The notes under the pieces are model-generated. The model made no database searches and was not told the DNA's origin. It was given only the letters and a program-made list of their open reading frames with translations. A program made the position numbers and the translations under genes. Below, one piece after another: positions 61,548 to 64,000 of a stretch of DNA of 64,000 nt. Within the stretch, counting starts at the first letter, position 1, and each line of letters begins with the position of its first letter. The DNA is taken from NCBI RefSeq assembly GCF_900104265.1, contig NZ_FNJJ01000016.1:1-64000 (forward strand), written 5' to 3'. This DNA is from Ectopseudomonas guguanensis (GTDB lineage Bacteria > Pseudomonadota > Gammaproteobacteria > Pseudomonadales > Pseudomonadaceae).

Positions 61548-62093
61548 ATGACAGCATCCAGTGCCGAACCCCTGTTCAGTACCCCGCGTTATGCCCTCGA
61601 GGCGTCCAGGCATCCAGCCCGTTTTCGTCTCGTGGTCGCCCAGCAGGCGAGCCTGGCTCGCGGGCTGCTCGATGACCCGGCGCCAACCCTGCTGCTGTGC
61701 CTGGGCGAGACCCTGCCGGGCAGTGCCGAGCAGGAGAGCCTGCCCAGTGCCGAAGCGCTCTACCTGCGCCTGCAGATGTTGCTGGAGCAGGCCCAGGCCG
61801 GCACCCGCCTGTACGTCTGTGGCGATGAAAGCTTTGTCTGGCACGTCCACTGCTTGGCGCGGCAGGCCGGCCTGCTCGGCGATGAAATCGAGCTGTTCAG
61901 GCAGGGTGCGCGCCGTCGCCTGTACTGCGTGCACTGTGGGCACTTCCAGGATATCGGTGGGGAAGGGGAGTGCACCTGTGCGAGCTGCCGGGTGAGGCTG
62001 TTCGTTCGCGCGCATTTCTCCCAGCGCCTCGGCGCCTACATGGGCGTATGCCTCGATCCGGACCGCCCCTACGTGCAGCAGGTGCCGGCATGA
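61548..62093 (+). CDS. dmmA: DmmA-like subunit of dimethylamine monooxygenase (zinc ribbon)
   Basis: A 181-residue protein with a globular N-terminus and a C-terminal zinc-ribbon: CVHCGHF at about 136 and CTCASC about 19 residues later. This layout is that of the DmmA-like family, a small subunit of the haem-dependent oxidative N-demethylase. The start at 61548 has GGAGG. The stop overlaps the start of the reductase gene (ATGA), so both are translationally coupled. The subunit name follows family memory and is not certain. Confidence 0.75.
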   Translation: MTASSAEPLFSTPRYALEASRHPARFRLVVAQQASLARGLLDDPAPTLLLCLGETLPGSAEQESLPSAEALYLRLQMLLEQAQAGTRLYVCGDESFVWHVHCLARQAGLLGDEIELFRQGARRRLYCVHCGHFQDIGGEGECTCASCRVRLFVRAHFSQRLGAYMGVCLDPDRPYVQQVPA

Positions 62094-63034
62094 GCGCGCT
62101 GATCGAGGTGCAGGTCACCGACGTGCGTCAACTGACCCCGGTGGTGCGTGAGTTCAGCTTCCGCGCGATCGACGGCACGCTGCCGGGCTTTTCCTGCGGC
62201 AGTCACGTGCAGGTGATTTTGCCCACCGAGGGGCGCACGCTGCGCAACGCCTATTCGCTGCTGGGCGACCCGCGCGACACTGGTGTGTACCGCATCGCCG
62301 TGCGCCTGCAGGAGGCCTCGCGCGGCGGTTCGCGTTACCTGCACGAGCAGGTGCGGGTCGGCGACCGTCTGCACATCGGTGCGCCGAGCAACCTGTTCGC
62401 CCTGCATTCGCAGGCCCGTCACCACATTCTGGTGGCCGGTGGCATCGGCATCACACCCTTCATGGCCTATCTGGCTGAGCTCGGTGCGCAAGGTGCTTCG
62501 TTCGAACTGCACTACGCCTACCGCAGCGGCCTGACCGACGCCTACGCCGGCGAGCTGCGCGAGCGCCTGGGCGAGCGCTTTCATGGCTACGACGCCGCTG
62601 CCGGTCAGCGCCTGGACTGCACCAGCCTGTTCGCCGGCAAGCCGCTTGGCAGTCACCTTTACGTCTGCGGCCCGCAGCGCCTGCTCGATGAACTCAAGAC
62701 TTTGGCTGGCGCCCACGGCTGGTCGGCCGGGCGCCTGCACTGGGAGGCCTTCGCCGCACCCGAGCCGGGCCAGCCCTTCACCGTCGAGCTGGCGCGCAGT
62801 GGCCAGCGTCTGCAGGTGCCGGGCGACCACAGCCTGCTCGAAGCGCTGGAGGCGGCCGGTGTCGAGGTGCCCAACCTGTGCCGGGGCGGGGTATGCGGGC
62901 AATGCACCACGCGCTACCTGAGCGGCGAGGTGGAGCACCGCGATCACTACCTGGATGAGCAGCAGCGCGGTGAGGCGCTGATGCCCTGCGTTTCCCGTGG
63001 CGGCTGCCGCGGCACGCTGTTGCTCGATTTGTAG
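62090..63034 (+). CDS. dmmB: Phthalate-dioxygenase-reductase-type flavin/2Fe-2S oxidoreductase
   Basis: The 314-residue electron-transfer protein has a flavin domain (NAYSLLGDPRDTG), a NAD(P)-binding domain (LVAGGIGITPFMAYLAELG, LYVCGPQRLLDELK) and a C-terminal plant-type ferredoxin with cysteines of CRGGVCGQC and the later MPCVSRG. It passes electrons from NAD(P)H to the haem demethylase. Its TAG stop codon lies inside a dispersed GTAGGGTGCGCC-type repeat. The symbol follows the dmm naming by analogy. Confidence 0.87.
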   Translation: MSALIEVQVTDVRQLTPVVREFSFRAIDGTLPGFSCGSHVQVILPTEGRTLRNAYSLLGDPRDTGVYRIAVRLQEASRGGSRYLHEQVRVGDRLHIGAPSNLFALHSQARHHILVAGGIGITPFMAYLAELGAQGASFELHYAYRSGLTDAYAGELRERLGERFHGYDAAAGQRLDCTSLFAGKPLGSHLYVCGPQRLLDELKTLAGAHGWSAGRLHWEAFAAPEPGQPFTVELARSGQRLQVPGDHSLLEALEAAGVEVPNLCRGGVCGQCTTRYLSGEVEHRDHYLDEQQRGEALMPCVSRGGCRGTLLLDL

Positions 63035-63086
63035 GGTGCGCCGTGCGCACCACAACGATTGTGACCGGTGCACTCAGCGCACCCTT
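63031..63086. repeat. Dispersed GTAGGGTGCGCC-type palindrome with partial inverted copy, copy 6
   Basis: A full copy at 63031-63051 supplies the TAG stop of the reductase gene; a degenerate inverted copy follows at 63067-63086, before the next gene. Confidence 0.65.
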
Positions 63087-63098
63087 CAGGAGAGAGTC

Positions 63099-64000
63099 AT
63101 GCCCGTCGTAATGAAACCCGTGGAAACCTATCGCGACGATTTCACCTTCAGCAACAGCCCGCAGGCCATCGCCCGTTTTCCCTTCCCCTTTGCCGAGGAC
63201 AGCTACATGTACTCGGTCAATATCGAGCCGGCCACGCCACGCGAGCCGGGTTCGGTGTTCGAGCACTGGTTCGATATCGACGAGCACTACCTCTCGGAGA
63301 TGGCCGAGCGCGCCTGCGTGCTGGAGCGCGACCCGCAGCGCTGCCTGGTGATGCCACACATGGCCCAGGCCGCCTGGGACACCCTGGAAATGCTGATGGA
63401 GCACCTGGCTGCCGACTACCCCGAGCACTTCACCCTCGAGCGTGACGGCGACCAGTGGCTGTGGATCAACCGCCCGCTGGGCATCGAGCAGCGCTTCACC
63501 TTCGGCGATGCCGGCACGCTGCCGTTCGAGCCGCTGGAGTACATCACGCGCCAGGCGCAGGGCGACTTCGCCGTACTCGATCAGCGCGACGGCGACCTGT
63601 TCATGGACGCCGGCATGGTCACCTGCCCGGCGGACTGGTCGATCAAGTTCGACGCCGGCATGAGCTTCAAGCAATGGCACGCCCCGGTGCCGGGCGTGGC
63701 GCACCAGCTCGGGGTATTCGACCGTGCGCTGAAGTACCTGCTGAACATCCAGGTCGGCCAGCCGGTGCGCCGCCTGAACTGGACCATGACCATCAACCCG
63801 CGCCTGGACACCGCCTCGGAGACCTTCCACGAGTGGGGCCATGAGCGCGGCCTGGTGACGCCGCAGAACGTCGCACGGCTGGTGCATCTGCGCGTCGAGC
63901 TGCAGTTCATGCCACGCCTGCCGCGCAGCAATGCGCTGCTGTTCGGCATCCGCACCTATCTGATCAGCCTCGAGGAGCTGGCCACCAATCCGGCCTGGGC
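63099..64000 (+). CDS. Haem-dependent oxidative N-demethylase alpha subunit (DUF3445), 3' end outside window
   Basis: The frame starting at 63099 (AGGAG seven bases upstream) stays open for 300 codons to the window edge. It carries the DUF3445 hallmarks: WSIKFDAGMSFKQWHAPVPG in the middle and RLPRSNALLFGIRTYLISLEELA near the visible end. DUF3445 proteins are PAS-fold haem enzymes (HODM) that remove a methyl group from dimethylamine, first studied from P. mendocina. Only a short C-terminal part should be missing. With DmmA-like and reductase it makes a dimethylamine monooxygenase. Confidence 0.85.
   Translation, partial: MPVVMKPVETYRDDFTFSNSPQAIARFPFPFAEDSYMYSVNIEPATPREPGSVFEHWFDIDEHYLSEMAERACVLERDPQRCLVMPHMAQAAWDTLEMLMEHLAADYPEHFTLERDGDQWLWINRPLGIEQRFTFGDAGTLPFEPLEYITRQAQGDFAVLDQRDGDLFMDAGMVTCPADWSIKFDAGMSFKQWHAPVPGVAHQLGVFDRALKYLLNIQVGQPVRRLNWTMTINPRLDTASETFHEWGHERGLVTPQNVARLVHLRVELQFMPRLPRSNALLFGIRTYLISLEELATNPAW

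Overview
The window comes from a high-GC Pseudomonas chromosome, most likely the P. mendocina / P. oleovorans group. The evidence is a MvaT nucleoid protein, BifA, an sbcB-mvaT-purU block and an MxtR-type hybrid kinase, all in arrangements familiar from Pseudomonas. It is a mixture of core genes and accessory catabolic islands. No rRNA, tRNA, CRISPR array, phage or complete insertion sequence was seen.

Layout. 1-5.4 kb: the first codons of an Hcp-like type VI protein, a transporter-fused hybrid sensor kinase (MxtR/CrbS type), a GNAT acetyltransferase and an AraC regulator. 5.48-6.11 kb: a 633-bp non-autonomous mobile element with 49-bp imperfect inverted repeats. 6.1-14.2 kb: imelysin lipoprotein, LemA, GIDE-like membrane protein, bifA, ammonium transporter plus an unknown partner, sodB. 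14.4-22.1 kb: a tightly coupled RDD-SpoIIM-DUF4129-DUF4350-MoxR-DUF58 operon and a separate membrane protein. 22.3-28.4 kb: sbcB, mvaT, purU, a CBS protein, a HerA-like ATPase and a 169-bp MITE inserted at its stop codon. 28.6-37.5 kb: a hexuronate island (aldose epimerase, FadR-type GntR regulator, EamA and TRAP transporters, SMP-30 lactonase, uronate dehydrogenase, a frameshifted LacI regulator) with a shared candidate operator TTGT-N3-ACAA. 37.5-41.1 kb: DUF1513, imelysin and di-haem DUF1111 genes, probably iron related. 41.3-43.2 kb: a chemoreceptor.

44.5-64 kb is the most interesting part: what looks like a complete N-methylglutamate pathway for methylated amines. A haem-dependent dimethylamine monooxygenase (three genes at the right edge, the last one cut by the window end) would release methylamine. 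GmaS joins methylamine to glutamate. MgsABC (GlxBCD-like) converts gamma-glutamylmethylamide to N-methylglutamate. A SoxBDAG-like heterotetramer, here read as N-methylglutamate dehydrogenase, oxidises it and passes the C1 unit to tetrahydrofolate. FolD and a second PurU then take the C1 unit to formate. gmaS and the monooxygenase genes each have a good sigma-54 promoter, and so does the ammonium transporter at 11.5 kb, which suggests use of methylamines as nitrogen source. Two IclR, one GlxA-type AraC and one XRE-cupin regulator are interspersed.

Small repeats are scattered through the accessory parts: a GTAGGGTGCGCC-type palindrome at six places (twice supplying the stop codon of the preceding gene) and a 24-bp perfect REP-like inverted repeat inside the sox/mgd operon. 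Functions come from recognised motifs and gene context; no database search could be run.
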